From Mycobacterium noviomagense (GTDB lineage: Bacteria; Actinomycetota; Actinomycetes; Mycobacteriales; Mycobacteriaceae): a DNA stretch of 64,000 nucleotides. The stretch is taken from assembly GCF_010731635.1 (NCBI RefSeq), contig NZ_AP022583.1, positions 3,844,001-3,908,000 on the forward strand. Direction: 5' to 3'. Shown here piece after piece: positions 8,636-18,926 of the stretch. The notes under the pieces are model-generated. The model worked only from the letters and a program-made list of their open reading frames with translations. It was not told the DNA's origin and did not search any database. Every line of letters begins with the position of its first letter. The first letter of the stretch is position 1. The position numbers and the translations under genes were made by a program.

Positions 8636-10594
8636 ATGGCGCTCAATGTCACCCGCAAGCTGATCGAGTCGCACCTGGTTTCCGGTGAGATGACGCCGGG
8701 CGAGGAGATCGCGATACGCATCGACCAGACGCTGACCCAGGATGCGACCGGCACGTTGGTGATGCAGGAACTCGAAGCGCTCGGGCTGGATCGGGCCCGC
8801 ACCGAGGTGAGCGTGCAGTACGTCGATCACAACCTGCTGCAAACCGACGAGAAGAACGCCGAAGATCACGAATATCTGCGCACTGCCTGCCAGCGCTTCG
8901 GCCTCTGGTATTCCAAGCCGGGCAACGGGGTGTCGCACCCGACGCACATGCAGCGTTTCGGGATTCCCGGCAAGACCATGGTGGGCTCTGACTCCCACAC
9001 GCCGGCGGCCGGTTCGTTGGGCATGTTGGCCATCGGGGTGGGCGGTCTGGAAGTGGCGCTGGCGATTTCCGGGCGTCCGCTGCACCTGCGGATGCCCGAG
9101 GTCTGGGGTGTGCGCCTGGAAGGCGAGCTGCCCGAGTGGTGTTCGGCCAAAGACGTCATTCTGGAGATGCTGCGCCGTTACGACGTCAAAGGCGGGGTGA
9201 ACCGGATCATCGAGTATCACGGCCCCGGCCTGGCCAGCCTGACTGCGATGGACCGGCACGTCATCGCCAATATGGGAGCCGAACTAGGCGCCACCACAAC
9301 GGTTTTCCCCAGCGACGAGGCGGTACGCGACTTCCTGCGGGCAGAAGAGCGCGAGGACGACTGGGTCGAACTGGTCGCCGACGACGGCGCGGGCTACGAC
9401 GTCGAGGAGACGATCGACCTGTCGAAGGTCGAACCGCTGATCGCCAAGCCGTCGTCGCCGGGCAACGTGGTGCCGGTCCGCGAGGTCGCCGGCGAGGACG
9501 TGGCGCAGGTGGTCATCGGGTCGAGTGCCAATCCCGGACTGCGCGATTTCGCGATCGCCGCCGCGATGGTGGCTGGGCGACAGACGGCACCGCAGGTCAG
9601 CTTCGACATCAACCCGACGTCGCGGCAGATACTGGCCGACCTGACGAAGATGGGCGCAATAACCGATCTGGTGGTCGCCGGTGCGCGCATCCACCAAGCG
9701 GGATGCATGGGCTGTATCGGCATGGGTCAGGCTCCGGCTGTGGGCCGAAACTCGTTGCGCACCATGCCGCGTAACTTTCCCGGCCGATCGGGCACCAAAG
9801 AGGACTCCGTCTGGTTGTGTTCGCCGGAGACCGCAGCGGCGTCGGCGCTGACGGGAGGGATCACCGATCCGCGCGATTGGGCGCGCGAGGCGAACATGGA
9901 CTATCCGAAAATCGAGCTGCCCGAGAAGAGCTCGATCAACACCGCGATGTTGGTGCCGCCGTTGCCGGAGGAGGAGGCACGCAAGGTCGAACCGGTGAAG
10001 GGGCCCAACGTTTCCAGCCTTCCGGAGCTGTCACCGCTGCCCGACGAGATCGAGGCGCCGGTGCTGCTGAAGGTTGGTGACAACATCTCCACCGACGAGA
10101 TCTCCCCGGCCGGTGCGCGGGCGCTACCGTATCGCTCCAACATTCCCAAGCTGGCGATGTTCAGTTTCACCCAGATCGACGACTCGTATCCGCGACGCGC
10201 ACAAGAAGAAGTGGAAACTGGCCACTTCATCGTCGGTGGTGAGAACTACGGTCAGGGATCGTCGCGCGAGCATGCCGCGATCGCACCGCGCTACCTCGGA
10301 CTGCGTGTGGTCATCGCGAAGTCGTTCGCCCGTATCCACTGGCAGAACCTGGCCAACTACGGCGTGCTGGCGCTCGAGTTCGACAACGAGGATGACTACG
10401 ACGCGATCGAGCAGGGCGATAAGCTGCGCATCGCCCATCTTCGCGACACGTTGCCCAGCAAGGACACGCTGCAGGTCGACAACGTCACCAAGGAGATGTC
10501 TTTCACTGTCCGCCACCGCCTTTCGCCGCGCCAGGTGAAGGATGTGCTAGCGGGCGGGCTGATTCCGCGGTTGGCCGAAGAAGAAGGGCAATAA
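8636..10594 (+). CDS. Aconitate hydratase, Aquifex-type (short form)
   Basis: Fe-S (de)hydratase of 652 residues, interconverting citrate and isocitrate in the TCA cycle. It is clearly shorter than the roughly 940-residue AcnA of mycobacteria and fits the 'putative aconitase, Aquifex type' family. Seen: GSDSHTP at 117-123, cluster cysteines in GCMGC at 356-360 (C357, C360), and the swivel-domain substrate motif YGQGSSREHAA near 530-540. At the place where classical aconitases have GSCTN, with the third cluster cysteine, this protein has GSSAN at 295-299. ATG follows AAAGGGA at a suitable distance. Divergent from ferritin. It may be a second aconitase or replace AcnA under some condition. Confidence 0.85.
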   Translation: MALNVTRKLIESHLVSGEMTPGEEIAIRIDQTLTQDATGTLVMQELEALGLDRARTEVSVQYVDHNLLQTDEKNAEDHEYLRTACQRFGLWYSKPGNGVSHPTHMQRFGIPGKTMVGSDSHTPAAGSLGMLAIGVGGLEVALAISGRPLHLRMPEVWGVRLEGELPEWCSAKDVILEMLRRYDVKGGVNRIIEYHGPGLASLTAMDRHVIANMGAELGATTTVFPSDEAVRDFLRAEEREDDWVELVADDGAGYDVEETIDLSKVEPLIAKPSSPGNVVPVREVAGEDVAQVVIGSSANPGLRDFAIAAAMVAGRQTAPQVSFDINPTSRQILADLTKMGAITDLVVAGARIHQAGCMGCIGMGQAPAVGRNSLRTMPRNFPGRSGTKEDSVWLCSPETAAASALTGGITDPRDWAREANMDYPKIELPEKSSINTAMLVPPLPEEEARKVEPVKGPNVSSLPELSPLPDEIEAPVLLKVGDNISTDEISPAGARALPYRSNIPKLAMFSFTQIDDSYPRRAQEEVETGHFIVGGENYGQGSSREHAAIAPRYLGLRVVIAKSFARIHWQNLANYGVLALEFDNEDDYDAIEQGDKLRIAHLRDTLPSKDTLQVDNVTKEMSFTVRHRLSPRQVKDVLAGGLIPRLAEEEGQ

Positions 10595-10928
10595 CGGAGA
10601 ATGGGCAGCGCCGGACGCCACGTTGGAAAGCCCTGTGGCGGCACACATTCTCGGCGGCCCGGGAGTGTGTCGCGGCCATGATGAATGGCGGCCCTTCCTA
10701 ACCGAGGTTGTCGCGCGCACACCAGATGAACGCCAGTACTACAGGACCGGCTTCTTCACCGACGGGCATCGCGCCACCTGGGAATACCCGCGGCAGACAC
10801 CGAACGGCGAGCAGATGGACTTCGTCGAGGTCATGGAAATCGACGGCGGGCTCATCCAGGCCCATCGGGTGTATTGGGGCTGGCGTGGCGTCGAAATCCT
10901 GAGCAACGACCAATACCACCGCGACTAA
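10595..10928 (+). pseudogene. 5'-truncated SnoaL/NTF2-like gene
   Basis: The frame ending at 10928 encodes the C-terminal two thirds of a SnoaL-like (NTF2 fold) protein: after a residue run reading WAAPDATLESPVAAHILGG come the typical VEVMEIDGGLIQAHRVYWGW strands. The family usually has about 30 more residues before this, and none are present: the frame runs back into the 3' end of the aconitase gene. No in-frame start has a ribosome site. A TTG at 10623 could start a 101-residue product, while the nearby GGAG/ATG at 10601 is in another frame. Best read as a deletion remnant. Confidence 0.5.
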
Positions 10929-10938
10929 GACGCCGCTC

Positions 10939-11760
10939 TCACCGCTTGGGGGCGGTGACGAGCAGGTACTCCCATTGCATCGTGCCGTTGGTCAGGTGAC
11001 GCTCCGCCAGTTCGACCAGTTGAGCGTCAAGGCTGGCGACCACGACGGGATTGTCGGCGATATTGCGGTAGGCCTCGATGGTCGGGCCGTAGTGGTGCTT
11101 GAAGTACTCGTGCACCGCGTCGGCGCTCTCGAAGCGGTCGACCATCAACATGCCCCGCCGCGCACTGATATCCGCAACTCGGTCACCGAATAGTCCGGCC
11201 ACATAATCCTCACGTCCCCACAACGCCGCAGGCGGGTCACCGGGTCGCAGCGTCGGCCGGTACGGAGCGATCGCAGCGAGCATCTGGCCGAAGAAGCCCT
11301 CGGGTGTCCAACTGACCACACCCAGAGTTCCGCCGGAGCGACACACCCGCACCAGCTCGTCGGCCGCGCGCTGATGGCGGGGCGCGAACATCACCCCGAT
11401 CGCGGAGAGCACCGCGTCGAACTCGCCGTCACCGAACGGCAGCGCTTCGGCGTTGGCTTCTCGGCATTCCAGAGCGAGTCGCTGTTGGCCGGCACGCATC
11501 CGAGCGCGCTGAAGAAGCTCCGGTGTGAGGTCGCTGGCAACCACCCTGGCACCGGCCTTGGCAGCAGGGATGGAGACATTGCCGGATCCGGCCGCAACGT
11601 CGAGCACCCGATCACCGGGGCCGATACCGGTGGCGGCAACAAGTACCGGCCCGATCGGAGCCATCACCTCCTCCGCTATGCGCGCGTAGTCGCCCGTTGC
11701 CCACGTCGCCCGATGGGCGGCGGCCGAGACGTACTCGCCGGTCGGAACGTCAATGCTCAT
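10939..11760 (-). CDS. SAM-dependent class I methyltransferase (Rv1405c/Rv1403c-like)
   Basis: 273-residue methyltransferase. Seen: the SAM-binding motif I VLDVAAGSGNVSIPAA near residues 53-68, acidic motif II VVASDLTPELL, and the motif after it, EALPFGDGEFDAVLS, all typical of the UbiE/Methyltransf_11 group. The substrate is unknown. M. tuberculosis has two such genes (Rv1403c, Rv1405c) flanking the MarR regulator Rv1404; here one copy remains and no MarR gene is adjacent. ATG at 11760 is chosen because GAGGAGA precedes it, and the in-frame ATG at 11778 lies upstream of this site. A 17-nt palindrome sits 35 nt upstream. Confidence 0.82.
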   Translation of the reverse strand: MSIDVPTGEYVSAAAHRATWATGDYARIAEEVMAPIGPVLVAATGIGPGDRVLDVAAGSGNVSIPAAKAGARVVASDLTPELLQRARMRAGQQRLALECREANAEALPFGDGEFDAVLSAIGVMFAPRHQRAADELVRVCRSGGTLGVVSWTPEGFFGQMLAAIAPYRPTLRPGDPPAALWGREDYVAGLFGDRVADISARRGMLMVDRFESADAVHEYFKHHYGPTIEAYRNIADNPVVVASLDAQLVELAERHLTNGTMQWEYLLVTAPKR

Positions 11761-11794
11761 CTGCTTCTCCTCACGCAATCCCAGTCATCGCACA

Positions 11795-11811
11795 ACAGCT
11801 ACAGTAGCTGT
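11795..11811. promoter_or_regulatory. Perfect 17-nt palindrome upstream of methyltransferase
   Basis: ACAGCTAC-A-GTAGCTGT: 8-bp perfect arms with a single central base, in the 171-nt divergent region between the methyltransferase and fmt. The size and symmetry suit a MarR- or TetR-type dimer. In M. tuberculosis the MarR protein Rv1404 controls the neighbouring methyltransferase genes, so this may be its operator although no such gene is adjacent here. The regulator assignment is inference. Confidence 0.45.
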
Positions 11812-11931
11812 AAGAAACAATACAGCAAGACCATAGTTGACTACCGCCATGCTGTCGGTCGGTCGACCCGCCGGGCCAAAGCGAATGCCGCCGTCCACTG
11901 GCGGCGCTGGTCGGATTCCTAGACTGGGCAA

Positions 11932-12864
11932 GTGCGTCTCGTCTTCGCCGGCACCCCCGAATCCGCCTTGCCCGCATTGCAGCGGCTCATCGACTCGCCC
12001 CGGCACGACGTGATCGCGGTGCTCACCCGTCCGGACGCGGCGTCCGGGCGGCGCGGCCGCCCCGAGCCGTCGCCGGTGGCGCGGGCGGCTCTCGACCACG
12101 GCATCCCGGTGCTGCGGCCACCGCGGCCCAACTCCGCTGAGTTCGTCGCCGAACTCGCTGAGCTGGCACCGGAGTGCTGCCCGGTGGTGGCCTACGGCGC
12201 TCTACTCGGCGACGAGCTGCTCGCGATACCCACTCACGGCTGGGTCAACTTGCACTTCTCGCTGCTTCCCGCCTGGCGCGGGGCCGCGCCCGTGCAGGCG
12301 GCCATCGCCGCCGGCGACACGATCACCGGCGCTACAACCTTTCAGATCGAGCCGAGTCTGGATTCCGGGCCGGTCTACGGCGTCGTCACCGAGGAGATTC
12401 GGCCGACGGACACCGCGGGCGATCTGCTTGGGCGACTGGCTATTTCGGGTGCCGCGCTGCTCGAGACCACGCTTGACGGCATCGCCGACGGGACGCTGAC
12501 CCCGGTTCCGCAGCCCGCCGACGGGGTGAGCTTCGCCCCGAAGATCACCGTGGAGCAAGCGCGGGTGTGCTGGGACCTGCCCGCCCAAGCTGTCGAGCGG
12601 CGGATCCGCGCCGTCACGCCCAAGCCCGGCGCGTGGACACTCATCGGTGAACAGCGGGTCAAAATCGGGCCGGTAAGCGTCGACGGCGAGGCACCAAAAC
12701 CGTTGGAGCCCGGGCATATTCACGTCGGTCGCCATGACGTCTGGATCGGCACCGCGTCAGAGCCGGTCCGTCTCGGCCAAATCCAGCCGCCCGGAAAGAA
12801 GCTCATGAACGCCGTCGACTGGGCCCGCGGCGCTCGCCTCGAAGCCGACACGCGAGCGGTATGA
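11932..12864 (+). CDS. fmt: Methionyl-tRNA formyltransferase
   Basis: Formylates initiator Met-tRNA using 10-formyl-tetrahydrofolate; 310 residues, the usual length. Seen: the N-terminal formyltransferase fold starting [15 protein letters not shown], the folate/catalytic signature [18 protein letters not shown] near residues 105-122, and the C-terminal OB-like domain with [14 protein letters not shown] start. The stop overlaps the ATG of rsmB (ATGA), so fmt-rsmB-rpe-ribD reads as one operon that joins translation initiation and rRNA modification with pentose phosphate and riboflavin genes, as in M. tuberculosis Rv1406-Rv1409. Confidence 0.95.
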   Translation: MRLVFAGTPESALPALQRLIDSPRHDVIAVLTRPDAASGRRGRPEPSPVARAALDHGIPVLRPPRPNSAEFVAELAELAPECCPVVAYGALLGDELLAIPTHGWVNLHFSLLPAWRGAAPVQAAIAAGDTITGATTFQIEPSLDSGPVYGVVTEEIRPTDTAGDLLGRLAISGAALLETTLDGIADGTLTPVPQPADGVSFAPKITVEQARVCWDLPAQAVERRIRAVTPKPGAWTLIGEQRVKIGPVSVDGEAPKPLEPGHIHVGRHDVWIGTASEPVRLGQIQPPGKKLMNAVDWARGARLEADTRAV

Positions 12865-14282
12865 CACGCCAAGCGAGTCCACGGGGCAACCGGCCATCCC
12901 GGCCGGCGAAGCCCCGACCCCGAAAACCACGCCGCCGGCAGCTTGATCCGGCCCGTCGCGCCGCCTTTGACGTGCTGCGGGCCGTCACCGAGCGCGATGC
13001 CTACCCCAACCTGGCGCTACCCGCGCTGCTGCGCGAGCGCGGAATCACAGGGCGCGACGCGGCATTCGCCACCGAACTGACCTACGGCACGTGCCGCACC
13101 CAGGGTCTGCTCGACGCGATCATCGGTGCGGCCGCTGGGCGCCGGCCGGAAACCATCGACCCGGTGCTGCTGGATCTGCTGCGCCTGGGCGCCTACCAGC
13201 TGCTGCGCACCCGGGTCGACGCGCACGCCGCGGTGTCCACCACCGTCGAGCAAGCGGGCATCGAATTCGATTCTGCCCGAGCGGGTTTCGTCAACGCCGT
13301 GCTGCGCACCATCAGCACCCGCGACGAACAGGCCTGGGTGGCGGAGCTGGCGCCCGACCGGGCGCGGGATCCGATCGGCTACACCGCCTTCGCCCACGCC
13401 CACCCGCGGTGGATCGCCCAGGCCTTCGCCGACGCACTGGGCTCGGCGGCGGGGGAACTCGAGGCGGTGCTGGCCAGCGACGACGAACGCCCACAGGTGC
13501 ACTTGGCGGCACGTCCCGGTGTCCTGACCGCCGCCGAGCTGGCCGACGCCGTCGGTGGCAGCGTCGGCCGGTATTCGCCGTATGCGGTGTATCTGCCCGG
13601 CGGTGACCCGGCGCAGTTGCCAGCCGTGCGCGACGGTCACGCCCTGGTGCAGGATGAAGGCAGCCAACTGGTGGCCCGCGCGCTGACGTTGGCGCCGGTC
13701 AGCGGCGACACCGGTCGCTGGTTGGACCTGTGCGCGGGGCCGGGCGGAAAGACCGCGTTGCTGGCGGCGCTGGGCGCCGATCGCGGGGCCCGGGTCACGG
13801 CGGTGGAGCCGTCGGCGCACCGCGCCGACTTGGTGGAGCAGAACACGCGTGGGCTGGCCGTCGACGTGCTGCGGGTCGACGGCCGCCGCAGCAGCCTCGA
13901 GCCGGGTTTCGACCGGGTTTTGGTCGACGTGCCATGCACTGGCCTCGGCGCGCTGCGCCGACGACCGGAGTCCCGCTGGCGGCGTCAGCCCACCGACCTC
14001 CCGGCATTGACCAAGCTGCAACGCGAGCTATTGGAGGCGGCGATCGCGCTGACCCGCCCCGGCGGTGTCGTTTTGTATGCGACCTGCTCGCCGCACCTGG
14101 CCGAAACCGTCGGCGTGGTCGCCGATGCGCTGCGCCGCCACCCCGTCACCGCGCTGGACACCCGGCCGCTGTTCGAACCCGTCGACCAGCTTGGAGATGG
14201 CCCGTACGTCCAGCTGTGGCCGCACCGGCACGGCACCGACGCCATGTTCGCCGCAGCCCTGGAAGTCCTCAAAGTAGGCTGA
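12861..14282 (+). CDS. rsmB: 16S rRNA (cytosine-5) methyltransferase RsmB/Fmu
   Basis: SAM-dependent m5C methyltransferase acting on 16S rRNA (position 967 in E. coli numbering), 473 residues. A basic, proline-rich N-terminal tail of about 35 residues precedes a NusB-like RNA-binding domain (about 35-170), followed by the Rossmann methyltransferase domain. Seen: [18 protein letters not shown] (SAM loop), the catalytic motif [15 protein letters not shown], and the second cysteine motif LYATCSPH. Overlaps fmt by 4 nt and leaves 5 nt before rpe. Confidence 0.92.
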   Translation: MTRQASPRGNRPSRPAKPRPRKPRRRQLDPARRAAFDVLRAVTERDAYPNLALPALLRERGITGRDAAFATELTYGTCRTQGLLDAIIGAAAGRRPETIDPVLLDLLRLGAYQLLRTRVDAHAAVSTTVEQAGIEFDSARAGFVNAVLRTISTRDEQAWVAELAPDRARDPIGYTAFAHAHPRWIAQAFADALGSAAGELEAVLASDDERPQVHLAARPGVLTAAELADAVGGSVGRYSPYAVYLPGGDPAQLPAVRDGHALVQDEGSQLVARALTLAPVSGDTGRWLDLCAGPGGKTALLAALGADRGARVTAVEPSAHRADLVEQNTRGLAVDVLRVDGRRSSLEPGFDRVLVDVPCTGLGALRRRPESRWRRQPTDLPALTKLQRELLEAAIALTRPGGVVLYATCSPHLAETVGVVADALRRHPVTALDTRPLFEPVDQLGDGPYVQLWPHRHGTDAMFAAALEVLKVG

Positions 14283-14287
14283 ACCCC

Positions 14288-14977
14288 ATGTCAGGCAAGA
14301 CCGATCGGCCCCTGATAGCGCCGTCGATCCTGAACGCTGATTACGCGCGTCTCGCCGACCAGGTCGCCGCGGTGACTGGTGCGGACTGGCTGCATGTGGA
14401 CGTGATGGACAACCATTTCGTGCCGAACCTGACGATCGGGTTGCCGGTGGTGGAAAGCCTGTTGAAGGTCACCGATATCCCGATGGACTGCCATTTGATG
14501 ATCGAAGACCCGGATCGCTGGGCACCGCCGTATGCCGAAGCCGGCGCTTATAACGTCACGTTCCATGCGGAGGCCACCGAGAACCCGGTGAAGGTGGCCC
14601 GCGACATCCGGGCCGCCGGGGCCAAGGCGGGCCTCTCCATCAAGCCCGGTACCGCGCTCGAGCCCTACCTCGACATCCTCAAGGACTTCGACACGTTTCT
14701 GGTCATGTCGGTGGAACCGGGGTTCGGTGGCCAGGAGTTCATGCCGAAGGTGTTGGGCAAAGTCCGCAAAGTCCGCAAGCTGGTCGATTCCGGCGAGCTG
14801 ACCATCCTGGTTGAGATCGACGGCGGGGTCAACGCCGACACCATCGAGCAAGCAGCCGAGGCCGGCGTCGACTGCTTCGTCGCCGGGTCAGCCGTCTATG
14901 GCGCCGACGATCCGGCCGCTGCGATCGAGGCACTCCGCCGGCAAGCCAGCGCCGCGTCACCGCATCTGCGCCGATGA
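14288..14977 (+). CDS. rpe: Ribulose-phosphate 3-epimerase
   Basis: Interconverts ribulose-5-phosphate and xylulose-5-phosphate in the pentose phosphate pathway; 229 residues, a single TIM barrel. Seen: [10 protein letters not shown] at the N-terminus, [13 protein letters not shown] with the metal-binding and catalytic His/Asp, [12 protein letters not shown], and the phosphate-binding [14 protein letters not shown] at 14288 matches the family N-terminus; the open frame upstream is out of register with rsmB and is not coding. It supplies ribulose-5-phosphate to the adjacent riboflavin genes as well as to the pentose cycle. Confidence 0.95.
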   Translation: MSGKTDRPLIAPSILNADYARLADQVAAVTGADWLHVDVMDNHFVPNLTIGLPVVESLLKVTDIPMDCHLMIEDPDRWAPPYAEAGAYNVTFHAEATENPVKVARDIRAAGAKAGLSIKPGTALEPYLDILKDFDTFLVMSVEPGFGGQEFMPKVLGKVRKVRKLVDSGELTILVEIDGGVNADTIEQAAEAGVDCFVAGSAVYGADDPAAAIEALRRQASAASPHLRR

Positions 14978-15993
14978 ACATTCAGGTGGCCATCAGCTAC
15001 GACGCCGCCATGCGACTCGCCGTCGAGCACGCTGAGCTGGTTAAGGGCAGCACCTATCCCAACCCACCGGTCGGCGCGGTCATTCTCGACCGCGACGGCC
15101 GAGTCGCTGGCGCAGGTGGCACCGAACCAGCGGGCAGCGCCCACGCCGAGATCGTGGCGCTGCGCCGCGCCGGTGCCCTGGCCGAAGGCGGCACGGCGGT
15201 CGCCACCTTGGAGCCGTGCAATCACTACGGCAAGACCCCGCCGTGCGTGGATGCCCTGCTGGACGCTGGTATCGCCACGGTGGTGTACGCGGTCGCCGAC
15301 CCGAACCCGCTCGCGGCCGGGGGAGCGGCCCGGCTGGCCGCGGCGGGTGTGCATGTCGTCCCGGGTGTACAGGCAGATCTGGTGGCGGCCGGGCCGCTGC
15401 GGGAGTGGCTGCACAAGCAGCGCACCGGATTTCCCCATGTGACATGGAAGTACGCGACCAGCATCGACGGACGCAGCGCGGCCGCCGACGGGTCAAGCCA
15501 GTGGATCACCAGCGAGGCGGCTCGCGCTGACCTGCATCGCCGCCGCGCCGCCGCCGACGCCATCGTCGTCGGCACGGGCACGGTGCTCACCGACGACCCG
15601 GCGCTGACCGCGCGGCTGGCCGACGGCAGCCTCGCCGGGCGCCAGCCGCTGCGGGTCGTGGTGGGCAAGCGCGAAATCCCTTCGGAGGCACAGGTTCTCA
15701 ACGATGATTCGCGCACCATGGTGATCCGCACCCACGATCCGCATGAGGTGCTCAAGGCTCTCTCGGATCGCACCGACGTGCTGCTCGAGGGCGGACCGAC
15801 GCTTGCGGGGGCGTTCCTGCGCGCCGGGGCCATCGACCGCATCCTGGCGTATGTCGCGCCGATTCTGCTGGGCGGGCCGATCACCGCGGTCGACGACGTC
15901 GGGGTGCCCAGCATCGCGCGAGCACTGCGCTGGCGCTTCGACGGAGTAGAGCGGGTAGGTCCGGACCTGCTGCTGAGCCTGGTCCCGCGTTAG
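14974..15993 (+). CDS. ribD: Bifunctional riboflavin deaminase/reductase RibD
   Basis: Two consecutive steps of riboflavin synthesis: deamination of the pyrimidine intermediate, then reduction of its ribosyl side chain. 339 residues, identical to the length known for M. tuberculosis RibG. Seen: an N-terminal cytidine-deaminase-like zinc site (HAE at about 50, [11 protein letters not shown] at about 79-89) and a C-terminal reductase domain starting near [19 protein letters not shown]. Overlaps rpe by 4 nt; its stop overlaps that of the convergent P55 gene. Confidence 0.93.
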   Translation: MNIQVAISYDAAMRLAVEHAELVKGSTYPNPPVGAVILDRDGRVAGAGGTEPAGSAHAEIVALRRAGALAEGGTAVATLEPCNHYGKTPPCVDALLDAGIATVVYAVADPNPLAAGGAARLAAAGVHVVPGVQADLVAAGPLREWLHKQRTGFPHVTWKYATSIDGRSAAADGSSQWITSEAARADLHRRRAAADAIVVGTGTVLTDDPALTARLADGSLAGRQPLRVVVGKREIPSEAQVLNDDSRTMVIRTHDPHEVLKALSDRTDVLLEGGPTLAGAFLRAGAIDRILAYVAPILLGGPITAVDDVGVPSIARALRWRFDGVERVGPDLLLSLVPR

Positions 15994-17528
15994 GCCTTGG
16001 GCCCCACGGGCTGCGGCTCGGCTGCGTGCGGCTCCTCGGCGTGGACGCGACGGCTCGACAGCAGCAGACCCAGGAGTGCCCCGACGACGCAGACGACGGC
16101 TGTGACGGTGAAGATCCCGCCGTACATCTCCGCGAACGCATCCCGGTACAGCACCGCCTTGAGGGCCAACCGTTCCGCGAGGCTGGCGTTTGGCGGTACC
16201 GCTGCGGTCTTGGCGGCCACGATCTGGTTGAAGCGCTGGAACCCCCATGCACTCAGCGCGGCGATTCCGACCAGCATGCCGGTCATCCGGGCCACCACCA
16301 CCAGGGCCGCGGCGATGCCGTGCTGTGCGGATGGGACCACTCGCAGGCTGGCCGACGACAGCGGGCCGATCACCAGGCCCAGCCCAATTCCGGCGATCGC
16401 CAGGTCGGTGTCCATCGCGGGCAGGCTGACCAGGCCGAGAATGGTGTGCCGATGGCTCGGCAGGTCGGGCCGCCAGCCCGAGATCAGCCAATATCCGCCG
16501 GCGGCGATGAGCAGACCGATGAACGTCATCGCGCGGTCGCCGATTTTGGTGGCGATCCACCCACCCGCCAGCGCCCCGACCGGCAGGAAGGCGAGGAACC
16601 AGACCAGCACAAATGCGGCCTCGTCCTGGTCCTTGCCGAGCACGCCCTGGGCGAAGAGCTCCACGTCGACCAGCGTCACCATCAGCGCCGCCCCGGCCGC
16701 AACCGATGCGCCCAGCGCCGCCAAGAACGGCCGGAAGTGCACACCGGCGGGGTCGATCAACCGGGTGCGGGAAAAGCGCTCCCAGAGCGCAAACACCACC
16801 GCGGCGACGATCGCGCCGATCACCAGCGGCAATCCGTAGCTCGGCAGCGCCTGCTGAGCGGTCCGATCCGGGTTGTACAGCCCGATCACCGCCAGGCCCA
16901 GCGCCACCGCCAGCAGCAATCCACCGACCAGGTCGATCTTCTCCGGCTCGGCGCTGCGGTCTCGTGACGGCAGGCTGAACTGGATCATCACCATCGCCAC
17001 CACGGCCAGCGGCACGTTGATCCAGAACACGTCTTGCCAGCGGCTGGTCAGCCAGACGATGAAAATCCCGTATAGCGGCCCGAGCACACTGCCGAGTTCC
17101 TGCGCGGCGCCGATACCGCCGAGCACCCCGGCGCGGTTGCGGGTCGACCACAGGTCGGCCCCGAGGGCCAGCGTGACCGGCAGCAGCGCGCCGGCGGCCA
17201 GGCCCTGGACCGTGCGGCCGACGACTAGAACGTGCAGATCGGTCGACAGCGCGGTGACCACCGACCCGGCCGCGAACGCGGCCAAGCTGGCCTGCAGCAA
17301 CAGCTTGCGGCCGAACCGGTCCGACGCTCGGCCGAGAAGCGGCATCGCCGCGACGTAGCCCAGCAGGTACCAGGTGACGATCGGGGTGATCCGCTCGAGC
17401 TTGTTGACCGGGATGCCGATGGTCATGATGATGTCGCGCATGATCGTGACCACGACATAGGTGTCGAGGGCGCCCAGCAGTACGGCGAGACTGCCCGCGC
17501 TGATCGCGACTCTGCGTCCGGCTTGCAT
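15990..17528 (-). CDS. p55: MFS transporter P55 (Rv1410c-like)
   Basis: 14-helix major-facilitator exporter of 512 residues in the inner membrane. Seen: motif A as [10 protein letters not shown] after the second helix, motif C-like glycine/proline-rich helix V, and a long loop near residues 190-210. In M. tuberculosis P55 works with lipoprotein LprG to move triacylglycerides and other lipids to the cell surface, and its loss causes drug sensitivity. It starts 4 nt after the lprG stop, so the pair is one operon. The C-terminal tail is hydrophilic and proline/glutamate-rich. Confidence 0.9.
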   Translation of the reverse strand: MQAGRRVAISAGSLAVLLGALDTYVVVTIMRDIIMTIGIPVNKLERITPIVTWYLLGYVAAMPLLGRASDRFGRKLLLQASLAAFAAGSVVTALSTDLHVLVVGRTVQGLAAGALLPVTLALGADLWSTRNRAGVLGGIGAAQELGSVLGPLYGIFIVWLTSRWQDVFWINVPLAVVAMVMIQFSLPSRDRSAEPEKIDLVGGLLLAVALGLAVIGLYNPDRTAQQALPSYGLPLVIGAIVAAVVFALWERFSRTRLIDPAGVHFRPFLAALGASVAAGAALMVTLVDVELFAQGVLGKDQDEAAFVLVWFLAFLPVGALAGGWIATKIGDRAMTFIGLLIAAGGYWLISGWRPDLPSHRHTILGLVSLPAMDTDLAIAGIGLGLVIGPLSSASLRVVPSAQHGIAAALVVVARMTGMLVGIAALSAWGFQRFNQIVAAKTAAVPPNASLAERLALKAVLYRDAFAEMYGGIFTVTAVVCVVGALLGLLLSSRRVHAEEPHAAEPQPVGPKA

Positions 17529-17532
17529 GTCG

Positions 17533-18243
17533 TCAGCTCACCGGCGGCTGGGTGACCTGCACTGGCTGGTTCCAGTTCGACAGGGTCATCTGGATGGAAT
17601 TGCCCGGGCTCTGATCCAGCTTGGCCTGCACCAGTTCATGGTCGCCGTTCTCCTGAATCCAGACCGTGGCCGGCTGCGGCTGTGTCGCTTTCAATGACGG
17701 AGCGAGCGCATTCGTCGCGTCGGCGGATACTTTTCCGCTGATCCGGATGGTGTCTTGGCCGTTGATGTTCTCCCGCGCCTCGGCTTTGGGGTCGGTGAAG
17801 TGGGCCAAGACGTTGGCCAGACCGTTGTCGGGGTTCAGGATCGTTGACGGGTCGTAGATGTCGGCGGCTGGACCGAAGTTGTCCCACTTGCCCGGCGTGA
17901 GCGTCGCATAAAGGTTTGAATTGTAGACCTCGAAATCCGCGTCGATGTCCGAGCCGCCGACGGTGATCTTGGCGTTGCCCTTGGCGGCGGTGGGGTTGGT
18001 GGTGAGGTCCCCGGTGAGCGTTTTGATCGGCAGCCCCGGGACCTTGCCGGTCGTCGACAACACCAGATGCACGCTTTTGACGTTCTTGGTGGCCTGGCTG
18101 GACTGCTTGACCAGCGTCGCGGCATCCGGCAGCGGCTTGCTGGAGGACTTCGAAGATGAGGAGCAACCGCTGATCAGGGCGGCGGCGATGCTCAGGGCGG
18201 CGAGGACGACAAATAGGCGGCGGCGCGTCTGCATAGGTTGCAT
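17533..18243 (-). CDS. lprG: Lipoprotein LprG
   Basis: Secreted, lipid-anchored lipid carrier of 236 residues, the same length as M. tuberculosis LprG (Rv1411c). Seen: a basic n-region, hydrophobic core, and lipobox ISGC with the modified cysteine at 27, then a Ser/Lys-rich linker and the LppX/LprG fold ([41 protein letters not shown]). LprG carries triacylated glycolipids and triacylglycerol between membranes together with P55. Start at 18243 by family length; ATG at 18234 is also possible, and neither has a clear ribosome site. Divergent from ribE with an 83-nt gap. Confidence 0.92.
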   Translation of the reverse strand: MQPMQTRRRLFVVLAALSIAAALISGCSSSSKSSSKPLPDAATLVKQSSQATKNVKSVHLVLSTTGKVPGLPIKTLTGDLTTNPTAAKGNAKITVGGSDIDADFEVYNSNLYATLTPGKWDNFGPAADIYDPSTILNPDNGLANVLAHFTDPKAEARENINGQDTIRISGKVSADATNALAPSLKATQPQPATVWIQENGDHELVQAKLDQSPGNSIQMTLSNWNQPVQVTQPPVS

Positions 18244-18326
18244 CGTAGAGGGTGGCCGTGACTGCACCCGGAAGCCGGAGGTGACGCGTCTTTCCGCCGC
18301 CACTGCCGAATCATTAGCCTGATGCG

Positions 18327-18926
18327 GTGTTCACCGGAATCGTCGAGGAACTCGGCGAAGTAGTCGCCAAGGACGATCTCGGCGATTGTGCGCGCTTCAC
18401 CATACGCGGCCCTGTGGTCACCGCCGACGCCGGCCACGGCGATTCGATCGCCGTCAACGGCGTGTGCCTGACAGTTGTCGACGTGCTGCCCGGTGGACAG
18501 TTCACCGCCGATGTGATGGGCGAGACACTGAACCGGTCCAGCCTGCGCGGGCTGGAACCGGGCAGCCGGGTGAACCTGGAGCGCGCCGCCGCCGTGAACA
18601 GCCGCCTCGGCGGGCACATCGTGCAGGGGCACGTGGACGGCACCGCTCAGATCCTCGCCCGGATGCCCGCCGAGGGCTGGGAAGTGGTGCGGATCGGGCT
18701 GCCCGCCGCGCTGGCCCGCTACGTCGTCGAAAAGGGCTCCATCACCGTCGACGGCATCTCACTGACCGTCTCCGGTATCGGTGACGACTGGTTCGAAGTC
18801 TCGCTGATTCCGACCACCCGGGAGCTGACCACCTTGGGCCGCGCACCCGCGGAAACAACGGTGAACCTCGAGGTCGACGTCATCGCCAAATATGTCGAGC
18901 GGCTGATGCAGCATTCCGCAGAGTAA
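18327..18926 (+). CDS. ribE: Riboflavin synthase alpha chain
   Basis: Dismutates two 6,7-dimethyl-8-ribityllumazines into riboflavin and a pyrimidine; 199 residues, made of two tandem lumazine-binding barrels. Seen: the N-terminal signature [12 protein letters not shown], the first-domain motif [13 protein letters not shown] and the equivalent [13 protein letters not shown] in the second half, showing the internal duplication. GTG start. It leads the riboflavin cluster ribE-ribBA-ribH; the two small genes that separate ribC and ribA2 in M. tuberculosis are absent. Confidence 0.94.
   Translation: MFTGIVEELGEVVAKDDLGDCARFTIRGPVVTADAGHGDSIAVNGVCLTVVDVLPGGQFTADVMGETLNRSSLRGLEPGSRVNLERAAAVNSRLGGHIVQGHVDGTAQILARMPAEGWEVVRIGLPAALARYVVEKGSITVDGISLTVSGIGDDWFEVSLIPTTRELTTLGRAPAETTVNLEVDVIAKYVERLMQHSAE

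Noticed and set aside
15493..17151. Long minus-strand frame of about 550 codons overlapping ribD and P55
   Set aside because: Arg/Gly/Ala-rich shadow of the P55 gene in another frame; no family resemblance, whereas P55 has 14 membrane helices and motif A.
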